37,500 nt of DNA, taken from contig CAUYUJ010019595.1 in the NCBI GenBank assembly GCA_963575745.1, positions 37,501 to 75,000 on the forward strand. The letters are read 5' to 3'. Made by a program: the position numbers and the translations under genes. The notes below the pieces were generated by a model. That model did not search any database, had not been told where the DNA came from, and saw nothing but the letters and a program-made list of their open reading frames with translations. This DNA comes from Prorocentrum cordatum. Its lineage: Eukaryota; Sar; Dinophyceae; Prorocentrales; Prorocentraceae. Below, one piece after another: positions 31,021 through 37,500 of this stretch (positions are counted from its first letter, which is position 1; each line of letters opens with the position of its first letter).

Positions 31021-31351
31021 ACTCCGCCTGCAAGTGTCCACTTCGTTCGGCAGCAAATCATGCATGGGCCTCCACTGTAGTCGGCACTCTGTAAGGGACT
31101 CACCCACATGGATATTCGCTCGTCGACCGCGGACCGAGAGAACATGTTGCTGCGAAAGTCGAGCATGCGATATCGCCACTTTTGCTTGCGGCAAGACAAG
31201 GAATCCTAAACTTGGTGAAGGACATCTCGCACGAAAGTTCGGCGGCAACTCGTGGGAGCCTACCGTACCAGCGTGTCGGCTCTTGCGAATCGACGCTAAA
31301 TCGGTGCTCATCGACGCTAAATCTACTCTAACCCACGCTGGCCGACGCTAA
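31021..31351. other. Low-copy segment; inverted counterpart of 33180-33290
   Basis: On the minus strand, about 31210 to 31060, the words AGTGGCGATATCGC, GTCGACGAGCGAATATCCA and CAGAGTGCCGACTAC correspond to plus-strand words at 33190-33290 (AGTGACGATCTCGC, GTCGACGAGCGAGGATCCA, CAGAGTGCCGATCAC). Further on, CGACGCTAAAT is repeated three times (near 31288, 31311 and 31343). No gene is recognised. Confidence 0.65.
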
Positions 31352-31453
31352 ATGCAAGGAAACGCTGTGTATGTTTGGTTTCTCTGGTGTTTTGGGTCTT
31401 GGATGCAAGGAAACACGGTGTATTTTTGGTTATTTTGGTTTTTTGGGTTTTGG
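31352..31453 (+). repeat. 51-bp tandem duplication
   Basis: ATGCAAGGAAAC starts at 31352 and 31403. The copies end in TTTTGGGTCTTGG and TTTTGGGTTTTGG. Confidence 0.85.
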
Positions 31454-31617
31454 AAGCTCAAGTGCTTCCCGCGGCCTCCCCGGTTTCTTGGGTTTCGATG
31501 GTTTTGCCACGGAAAGCTGGACGCTCCCACACCAAAAATCGACGGACATCCTGGGGTCTCAGGGTTGGGTTTCTTGTGGAAGGTCTCCTGTGGACTGGCC
31601 TCCACTTGTATGCGGGA
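31454..31617. other. Low-copy spacer
   Basis: No repeat and no recognisable gene. It leads into the ~53-bp satellite. Confidence 0.4.
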
Positions 31618-32518
31618 GGTGGTCACAAAAATACCCGCATGGAAAACGCATGCTTGGGCTCGCTGGCGGCAGAGGTTACAGAGAAAGGCGCGTGGCGTGA
31701 TTCGGCGTGCTGGCGGTGGCACAAGGAAAGAGCGAGGATGAGCATGACACGGTTCGGCGTGCTGGGGGCCACAAAAAGCGCGCATGGAAATGAAATGTTT
31801 TGGCGCCTTGGCGGTGGAAGTTGCAGAAAAGAGCTCATGGAAATTGTGTGCTTCGGAGCGTTGGCGGTGGACATGGCAAAGAACGTGCGCTTGAAAGAAA
31901 ATGGTATGCTTTGGCGTGTTCGGGGTATGCAGAAGCGTGCGCACGGAAATGACGTGCTTTGGCGCGATGGCGGTGGGTGTTACAAAAAAGTGCGCGTTGA
32001 AATGGCATGATCTGGCGTGCTGGCGGTGGAGTTACGGAAGAGTGCGCATGAAAGTGGCAGGTTGTTGCGTGTTGGGGGTCATTACAACAAAAAGAAGCAT
32101 TAGACGCACCTGATTTGACGCGCTGGCGGCGGAGATAACAAAAAAGTGCGCATGGCAACGACGTGGTCTGGCGCGCTGGCGGTGGACAGTGTAAGGAGTG
32201 CGCGTGAAATGTCATGCTTTGACGACATGTTTTAGTGCCGTGTCTGTTGAGGGCACAGGAAAGTGTGCATGAGCATGACGTGGTTTGGCGTGGTGGCGGT
32301 GGACATGGCAAACCAAGTGCGCATCATAATGGCATGTTTTGGGGTGCTGGGGGGGGGGGTACAACAAGTGCGTACGGAAATCGCACTTGTTGCCGCGCTG
32401 GCGGTGGAGGCTACCGAAGACGCGCATGGAAATGCCATGATTTGGCACGCTGGCAGTGGGCGTTGCAAAAAACGGCGTCTGAAAATTGTATGTTTTGGCG
32501 TGTTCGGGGGTCACCTCC
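31618..32518 (+). repeat. ~53-bp satellite (TTTGGCGTGCTGGCGGTGG-type)
   Basis: About 17 diverged units of 48-58 bp contain TTTGGCGTGCTGGCGGTGG, ACATGGCAAA or TTACAAAAAAG, TGCGCATGGAAATG and GCATG. Starts are near 31910, 31958, 32011, 32114, 32167, 32283, 32337, 32390, 32439 and 32493. Copies differ more than in the A and B arrays. It ends exactly at R1 copy b. Confidence 0.88.
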
Positions 32519-32521
32519 TGC

Positions 32522-32830
32522 ATTAAAAAGTGTTGACCGCAGAGGTTTGCCTCTTGTTAGGCCGCGGGGCCACGGTACAATGTTGGACGTTGGACCTCAG
32601 GCCATTGTGGGAGTCCTGGTGCATCGGCTCCCTGTAGGGTCAACTGGGGCCCGGACCAGAAAGTAACATTCTGCCCACGACATCTTCCAAAACATGTTTC
32701 TCATCGCCCTCCAGCACGACCAGAATTTTTGTCATGCTGATTTCGCTGCGGATTTCAGAGAAAAATGTTGGCCGCTCTCCGTGTCGTCAGACAGTGGCGA
32801 GTTCGCTCGGGATTTTCTGACACTCCGCGG
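32522..32830 (+). repeat. Diverged direct repeat R1, copy b
   Basis: AAAAGTGTTGACCGCAGAGG at 32526-32545 matches copy a almost base for base; after that, identity drops to blocks. The pair encloses the ~53-bp satellite at a spacing of about 1.83 kb. An LTR pair is conceivable, but no primer-binding site or polymerase is seen. Confidence 0.75.
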
Positions 32831-33179
32831 CGCGCCCTGGCAGGCCTTCTCGGAAGGCGGTGGGCTTCTCAGAGGCCCTCCGGCGTTCCGAGAAGCCGTC
32901 CCTCAATGCGAGAGAACGCCGAGGAGCAGTATTGGAGCGTTGCGCAAAGAAGTTCGGGGCCCGCTCGCAAGAAAAGGCTCTGTCTTCGGAGAATGACTGG
33001 AACAACTTTTTCAGCAGGCGGGAGGACTCCCGAGCCCTCTGAGGACACCTGCCCCCTCTGCACTCCCCCTCGCCTCGCCGCCGAGGCATCCAAGCTTCTT
33101 GCCCCAGTTCGCGCCGTCGGACAGTGGCAATGTTGTGGTTGTGGAGATCGACTGAAAACGAGCTCTCTGCTTTCATGTC
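32831..33179. other. Low-copy segment
   Basis: A TTCTCGGAA...TTCCGAGAA inverted repeat lies at about 32849-32901. No recognisable gene. A third partial match to the R1 3' part (CCAAGCTTCTTGCCCCAGTT, then GACAGTGGCAA) lies at 33088-33130. Confidence 0.45.
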
Positions 33180-33300
33180 ATGCCGCCAGAAAGTGACGAT
33201 CTCGCGTCCACAACAACATTTTCGGTTCACGGTCGACGAGCGAGGATCCAGTGGGCATGCACCTCGCAGAGTGCCGATCACAATGATGTATCCAGGAGGT
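33180..33300 (+). repeat. R2 repeat, opposite in orientation to 31060-31210
   Basis: This contains the plus-strand counterparts of words on the minus strand at 31060-31210, most clearly GTCGACGAGCGA followed by ATCCA and CAGAGTGCCGA. With the R1 fragments around it, this suggests a scrambled older repeat family. Frames cross it but do not agree between copies. Confidence 0.65.
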
Positions 33301-33356
33301 TGCAGTTCGGGCCAAAGAGTTTGCCGCCCAGTCTCAGTGAAATTCAGGAACTCGCC

Positions 33357-33498
33357 GAGCGCGCTCCACTACTCGCAAAGTGCCTACTCGCAAACGTGCG
33401 AAAAACACATGTCTGCTTCGATGTGATTTATCGTAGCGCCCCCACGGCGGATCCAGGCCATTTGCGAATAGTTTTTTTGCGAGCAGTGGAGCGCGCTC
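33357..33498. mobile_element. 142-bp foldback / MITE-like element with 38-bp terminal inverted repeats
   Basis: The left arm 33357-33394 starts GAGCGCGCTCCACTACTCGC; the right arm 33461-33498, read on the minus strand, starts GAGCGCGCTCCACTGCTCGC. The first 23 bases differ at one position; over 38 bases, a short GTGCC/AAAAA block and one more site differ. The outer 10 bases, GAGCGCGCTC, are themselves a palindrome. The 66-bp centre has no frame of note. I see no clear target-site duplication. Confidence 0.72.
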
Positions 33499-33945
33499 GT
33501 CTAGCAACTGCCCGTGTGGCATTGTCTGCGCCGTTTGCTGGTGCCCTGCGTTGGACGCCAACGCTCCCTCACGGGCCTCGGTATTCCTATAACCGTCTTG
33601 GCTCAAACAGTTTGTGCCTAAGCAGGTCAGGCTCAAGCTGGTTTGGTTCAAGGCCCTTACGACCCGAAGTCCCATAGGACGCTAGATGTCTGGTAAGACT
33701 CTCGACCAGGTGTTTCTCTCCCCGGAGTGGCCTTCTTGAGGTACCGAAGGCACTTACGGCGAACAAAAGCCGCCCCCTGCACTCTTGAAACGCATATGCG
33801 GCCAAACGTTTGCTCGAAGTCTTGTCCAGCACTTGGACTATGTGCTCCCCAAGCCGTTCCGTAGCCTCCTTGGGAAACAATCGGGGGAGGAAGAGAACGG
33901 AGCAGGACGGGGAGGAGTGGGAGGAGGAGGAGGAGGGAACCTCTT
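33499..33945. other. Low-copy segment
   Basis: No tandem DNA and no recognised gene. A minus-strand frame (34072-33587, 161 codons) spans it, but its start lies in the TCTTGGGG minisatellite. GAGGAGGAGG near 33925 opens into that minisatellite. Confidence 0.4.
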
Positions 33946-34400
33946 GGGGGTCCTCTTGGGGCCCGTCTGACGTCTTCGGAGGCGGTCTTGGAGGCTTCTC
34001 TGAGCTGTCTTTGGGCCCTCTTAGGGCGCTCTTGGCGCCGTCTTGGGGGCCTCTGGGCCGTCTTGGGGACATCTTGGTTCGTCTTGGGAGCTTTTCGGGA
34101 CGTCTTGGGGCTAAGTTGGAAAGCTTTGGGGTCGTCCTGGGCTAGAGGAAGCCCAGAAAGGCGAGAACGCGAAAGTCATTCAAACACCGATGGACGTTCA
34201 ATAATTTTTGAAATTTGTTGTAGCCTCTTGGGGTATATTTAAAGCCTCCTGGACAGTTTGGAGCCATCTTGAGCTCGTGTGGCCATCTTTCGTCGTCTTG
34301 GATTCATCTTGGCTGTCTTGGTGGCGTCTTCGAACTGTCTTGGTGGCAGTCTTGGCCTGATCGGAGGCATCTTGGGACCATCTCGGGCGGAAAAGCAATT
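33946..34400. repeat. Degenerate TCTTGG minisatellite (10-12 bp)
   Basis: Units such as CGTCTTGGGGAC, ATCTTGGTT, GCCGTCTTGGG and GTCTTGGTGGC recur at roughly 10-12 bases at 33946-34145 and again at 34245-34400. A low-copy gap with TATATTTAAAG lies between. Scattered TCTTGGGGCTC and GTCTTGAGGCC copies continue to about 34680. Read on the minus strand it resembles the AGGAGGCCCC minisatellite at 2660. Confidence 0.75.
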
Positions 34401-35273
34401 GGAAACCTTGGGGCCAGCGGTTTCAAAAGCCCCAAGATTTGAAACGCCAAGCCAAAGGGTGCGGCAGATCGACGACGCTTGCGGCGAACCACCGCTCCCC
34501 CCTGTTTTTGATGAGAAGCGCATGCGTGGGGGGAAAGTGAAGTGTCGAGCGAAGGTGCGGGCATGTCAGTGGACTGCGTGTTCTCCTACCGCTTGGGGAA
34601 CCACTGCTGGAATACTGGTGAAGGGCCTTCTGAGGTGATCTTGGGGCTCTCTTCGGACTGTCTTGAGGCCATGTTTCACGATTCTGGAGCCATCCCCTTC
34701 TTCGGTCCCAAGTGGCCCCTTATAGTAATCACCCACAGTCGTGCTTAATGTCCTTGCTCTTCCGGGCCTGGGCTGTCCGATGGGCTGTTGGGCTGGCATT
34801 CGACTTCGCCGTTCTTCGGGCTTTCTGCTCCTCTCCCATACAGTCAACCATGATAGCAAGGATGGGGCAACTTTCCAAGGCTACCCTTGCAGCCTTGCCC
34901 TTTGGATATTCGGCATCCTTCGGCATTCTGCTGCGCTTCGCACGGAAAACGTCAACACGGCGTTCCAAGGCCCTTGCGTCCTCACCGCGCATCCTTACTA
35001 TCCTGATCGAGTGTAAGACAAGCCTCTTAAGTAGGTGTTCTTTTCTTTGCCGGGCGTGGTCTTACCAGCCCGGCTGTTCGATGTTTTTTTTGTCTTTTGT
35101 TTGCGTTGCCTCCGCTTCCGCTTCCAGATGCGTGGCCCCGCAGCTGCCTCAGGGCCGCGCCCAGCCCCCGCAGGCCCCGCCCCACCAGAGCCAACCCAGC
35201 CCCCACGAAGCTCCTGCCCCCAGGGGACGGGAGGTGCACGGGCAATCCGCAGCTCGCTGGAAACCGCCCTGCA
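34401..35273. other. Low-copy segment with unassigned frames
   Basis: Overlapping frames are 34712-35359 (+, 215 codons, running into the SINE-like repeat) and 34992-34729 (-, 87 codons). The minus-strand one is basic, not repeat-driven, and translates to normal-looking sequence with RRVDVFRAKRSRMPK; I recognise neither. Confidence 0.35.
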
Positions 35274-35425
35274 CCCCCAAGCAGGCCCCAAAGGCACCAC
35301 TAGGCATTGAACCCAAGAAGGTCGGAGTCTGGGAAACAGTTTTCCCCATTTCACTATAATGGCAATATTTTTGCAGGGAAGGAGGGGCCATATTCTGCTT
35401 GCCCCATTCTATGGCACTTTCTGGG
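35274..35425 (-). mobile_element. tRNA-derived SINE-like repeat, copy 1
   Basis: On the minus strand a B-box-like GGTTCAATGCC (35313-35303) lies 30 bases after an A-box-like TAGTGAAATGGGG (35356-35344), which is normal tRNA spacing. GGAAA and TTTCC between them could form an anticodon-like stem. Homology to copy 2 extends beyond the boxes on both sides (CCCCCAAGCAGG to CCCATTCTATGGCA). No poly(A) tail or target duplication is obvious. Confidence 0.6.
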
Positions 35426-35426
35426 T

Positions 35427-36092
35427 GGTCGTTGTCGTCGTCGTCGCCTATTCTAGTGGTGGTGGTGGTGGCGGGAGCTGTGGCGTGCGCGGTGGCAGTG
35501 TGGTGGCAGCGGTGGAGGCAGCCGTGGTGGGGGCGGCGGCTGTCGTCGCCGCGGTGTTGGTAGTGGTTCTGCATGGGCGGCGGCGGCGGTGTCGGTGGCG
35601 GCAGCAGCGGCGGTGGCGAGCGCGGCCTCTGCGGGGCGGAGGAGGTTCTGGGAGCCGCGGTGTTGGGTGCCTCGGGCAAGCGGCGGCGGCGGAGGCGGTG
35701 GCGGCTGGGCAGCCAGTAGCAGTTGGAGCGATCGTGGCGTGGGCGGCGGTGGCGGGGCGGGCGGGTAGTGGGGCCGTGGTGGGGGCAGCAGCACCAGCGG
35801 CGGGGGCAGCGATAGTGGCGGGGCAGCGCTGGGCGGGGGGCGGGGGGCGGTGGCCGCGGTGATGGTATTGGCTGCGGCGTGCCTGGGGCAGGCGCGTTTG
35901 CTTTCGTGCTGGCCAGTGGCGGTGGATGGTTGGGTCGCGCTGGCGGGTTCGCGGCGGGTGGTGGTGGCTGTCTGCGCAGCAGCAGCGGCGGCGGTGGGCC
36001 TGGGTGGCAATGCCAGACGCAGCGGCAGGGGTGGCGGCTGCGGCGGCAGCGGTGGCGGCGGCTTTCGCAGCGGTGGCGGTGGCTGCTGAGGG
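35427..36092. repeat. Degenerate GTG/GCG trinucleotide-rich run
   Basis: About 660 bases of interrupted GTGGCGGCGG, GGTGGTGG and GCAGCGGTGG words. Long frames giving Ala/Gly/Val or, on the minus strand, Pro/Ala/His are compositional. The complementary CCGCCACC type occurs at 37402-37500, so the same simple sequence occurs in both orientations. Confidence 0.88.
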
Positions 36093-36459
36093 CTGGGGCT
36101 GCCAGCCCTCCCGGGCTTTCGAGGGGCCCTGGCGCTTGCGGCGCCAGGGCCTCTGGGGGCCTCAAGGCCTTTTCAGGCACACCAGAGGGTGGCGCGCATC
36201 TGCGTCTGACAGGGGGGGCCCTGTGCCAGGCGCCTATCTTGCATGGGGGGCCCAGGGGGCCCTTAGGTTTCATCCAGGGGCCCCAAATTGGGGATGGCTT
36301 GCCTCTGCGCAGCGCGTCTCCGCACACGGCGCTCATTTGTCTAAATTTCAGAATTTCTGAATATGTAAAGCTCTAAAAATACTACAGAGGCCTTCCTTGC
36401 ACAGAATCCTTTCTACAGTGATTTCCCCTGCAATGGCAATGGCAATGTTATGACAACTC
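36093..36459. other. Low-copy segment rich in inverted repeats
   Basis: Contains the hairpins GGGCTGG/CCAGCCC (about 36088-36106) and that at 36122-36154, then GGGGGGCCC-type palindromic words. AT-rich DNA with AAATTTCAGAATTTC follows. No gene is recognised. Confidence 0.45.
36122..36154. other. Strong GC hairpin
   Basis: GGCCCTGGCGC (36125-36135) and GCGCCAGGGCC (36141-36151) are perfect complements round a 5-base loop TTGCG. With one wobble pair the stem extends to 14 bp. No T run follows, so it is not a standard terminator. Confidence 0.85.
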
Positions 36460-36607
36460 CCCCCAAGCAGGCTCCACAGGCACCACCAGGAATTGAACCC
36501 AAGAAGGTCAGATTGTAGAAAATAGAATGCCACATTTCACTACATCAGCAGTATCTTGCATGGGAGGGGGGCATATCCCGCCTGCTCCGTTCCATTGCAT
36601 TGTGTCA
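36460..36607 (-). mobile_element. tRNA-derived SINE-like repeat, copy 2
   Basis: On the minus strand an A-box-like TAGTGAAATGTGG (36542-36530) and a B-box GGTTCAATTCC (36499-36489, close to the tRNA consensus) are separated by 30 bases, exactly as in copy 1. The box regions are the best-conserved parts; the middle (anticodon-arm area) has diverged. Another TAGTGAAATGAC word lies just upstream near 36608-36619. It is probably a short retroposon rather than a working tRNA, because no full cloverleaf can be drawn. Confidence 0.65.
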
Positions 36608-36704
36608 TTTCACTACATTACCTCAGGCAGGCAGGGGGAGGGGAGGAGGTGCCTGCGTGCCTGCCTTGTCCTGTCCAGTGCCACACAGGAGAGGTTCCCC
36701 ATAA

Positions 36705-36719
36705 TGCCCCCAGGGGGCA
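36705..36719. other. Perfect palindrome TGCCCCCAGGGGGCA
   Basis: Seven-base arms around a single A. No flanking repeat is visible and its role is unknown. Confidence 0.8.
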
Positions 36720-36876
36720 CCTAGAAGGATGTCAGCAGATTCCGAGTAAGGCCCAAGCGCCCTGGCGCCACCTCCTCGAAAGCCAATACGCCAAGGCCCT
36801 GGCTCTCTGGAGGCTGCAGGAGCGCAGACGCCCCAATCCCCCCACAGTTGGCAAGTTGGGGTGCAGCAGACATACC

Positions 36877-37062
36877 CCTCAGGGCAATCGAACTGCGGGC
36901 GGGGAAAAAATTGCCCGCAGTTTTTCAACGAGATTAGCTCTGCGGGCCGGAGCAAAAATGCTCGCGCCCCCCTGCCACCTCAGGGCAATCGAAGTGCGGG
37001 CAGAAAAAAATGCCCGCAGTTTTCCAAGGAGATTAGCTCAACGGGCAGGAAAAATTGTCCGC
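36877..37062. repeat. Tandem pair of ~100-bp hairpin-bearing units
   Basis: Units start at 36877 and 36978 with CCTCAGGGCAATCGAA. Each has a first hairpin (AACTGCGGGC at 36891-36900 with GCCCGCAGTT at 36913-36922; in unit 2, 36992-37001 with 37012-37021, one mismatch) with an A-rich loop. GAGATTAGCTC follows, then a second smaller hairpin with an AAAAAT loop (GAGC/GCTC, or CGGGCA/TGTCCG). GATTAGCTCAACGGGCAGG resembles a tRNA D-arm/A box, but no matching T-arm is found. Confidence 0.82.
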
Positions 37063-37401
37063 ATGTGTGTTTTCCCAATTGAGGCCTGCAATAAGTACCT
37101 CTGGGTTTTGAGCCTGCTATGCGCAGATTTTGTTATATCGCCTTGTCGGTTAGGCCACAGAGTCAGGAGAGTAGTACATCATTCCGCCGATGTTGTGCAT
37201 TTGGTGGCCCTGGCCCCTGTGGAGGCGACCCCTGCCTCCACAGAAGGCGCGCGCGCGCGAGCTTGCCCGGGATGGCTGGGGGCAGCGTTGCTGGGGGCAG
37301 CGCTGCTGCGGGCGCCCCCTGCCTGGGGCTGCGCGAGGGCTCGCAGGCCCACAGCCGCAGCCGCCGCCGCCGCTGCGACCACCACTGCGTCCACGAATGC
37401 T
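37063..37401. other. Low-copy segment
   Basis: No tandem order to about 37300, then GC-rich DNA with CGCGCGCGCG at 37248-37259. No recognisable gene. Confidence 0.4.
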
Positions 37402-37500
37402 AGCGCCATGCCACTGCCGCCGCCGCCGCCACCGCGAGCACGACCACCGCCGCCGCCACCACCACTCCGACCACTACTGCCACCACAGCCATGGCTGCTG
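37402..37500. repeat. CCG/CCA trinucleotide-rich run
   Basis: CCGCCGCCGCCGCC and CCACCACC words run to the window edge. It is the reverse-complement type of the run at 35427-36092. Confidence 0.85.

Noticed and set aside
30692-32830. LTR retrotransposon with R1 as the terminal repeats
   Set aside because: The copies are strongly diverged, no primer-binding site or polypurine tract is visible, and the interior is a satellite without polymerase or integrase motifs. Kept only as a possibility.
33597-33610. Dinoflagellate spliced-leader relic (TTGGCTCAA, also near 5301)
   Set aside because: Only the nine-base 3' part of the leader matches. The upstream part does not agree, so chance is the simpler reading.
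36122-36154. Intrinsic transcription terminator
   Set aside because: The stem is strong, but no T run follows on either strand and the context is not bacterial.
35149-36336. 395-codon minus-strand Pro/Arg-rich protein
   Set aside because: It follows the GTG/GCG simple sequence and crosses the SINE-like repeat. Plus-strand frames over the same DNA are equally open.
36489-36542. Functional tRNA gene
   Set aside because: A- and B-box-like words are well spaced, but the acceptor stem and a normal anticodon loop cannot be drawn. The same fragment occurs twice with extended homology, which fits a retroposon better.

Overview
This window looks like a repeat-dense nuclear segment of a eukaryotic microbe. 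It has no bacterial-style gene packing, no recognisable rRNA, no complete tRNA gene and no protein family I can name with confidence. Most of the 37.5 kb is tandem satellite DNA, microsatellite and minisatellite sequence, with short low-copy stretches between. GC-rich low-copy DNA, very long CCT and ATC trinucleotide runs, possible GT-AG introns with pyrimidine tracts and two tRNA-like (SINE-like) repeats suggest a protist with a large or subtelomere-like repetitive genome. An alveolate such as a dinoflagellate or coccidian is a guess, not a result.

Layout: (1) 1-4015 holds low-copy DNA, then three rounds of an ACTCAT-type minisatellite followed by a ~152-bp satellite (called H here). An AGGAGGCC 12-bp minisatellite and a ~53-bp satellite are also present. 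(2) 4340-5245 is an inverted copy of the main composite repeat. (3) 5250-7880 is low-copy and contains a possible three-exon 3' gene fragment whose presumed introns carry the giant CCT runs. (4) 7890-28930 is a mosaic of one composite repeated about seven times. Its order is: array A (units of 77, 90, 99 or 129 bp sharing one core), a GC-rich link D with a minisatellite G, a joint E containing ATGGTTGGG, array B (~99-bp units), a joint C containing CCCAACCAT, a CT-rich tract, then array A again. The B array at 19320-25830 has about 66 units. A G-rich ~79-bp satellite (F) lies at 8664-10065. (5) 28930-37500 is low-copy DNA with a ~53-bp satellite, a diverged direct duplication, a 142-bp foldback element with 38-bp arms, two tRNA-derived SINE-like copies, a GTG/GCG-rich run, and a cluster of hairpins.

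The long open frames over the arrays (up to about 820 codons) follow from unit lengths of 90, 99 and 129 bp, which are multiples of three, and from stop-poor composition. Several frames on both strands are open together, so I do not call them genes. The best candidate for something undescribed is the E-B-C block. Each B unit is built from nested palindromes, including the perfect 18-mer GGGTGACACGTGTCACCC, and most blocks are bounded by inverted 9-mers ATGGTTGGG and CCCAACCAT. This looks like a foldback-type mobile element whose interior has become a satellite inside another satellite.
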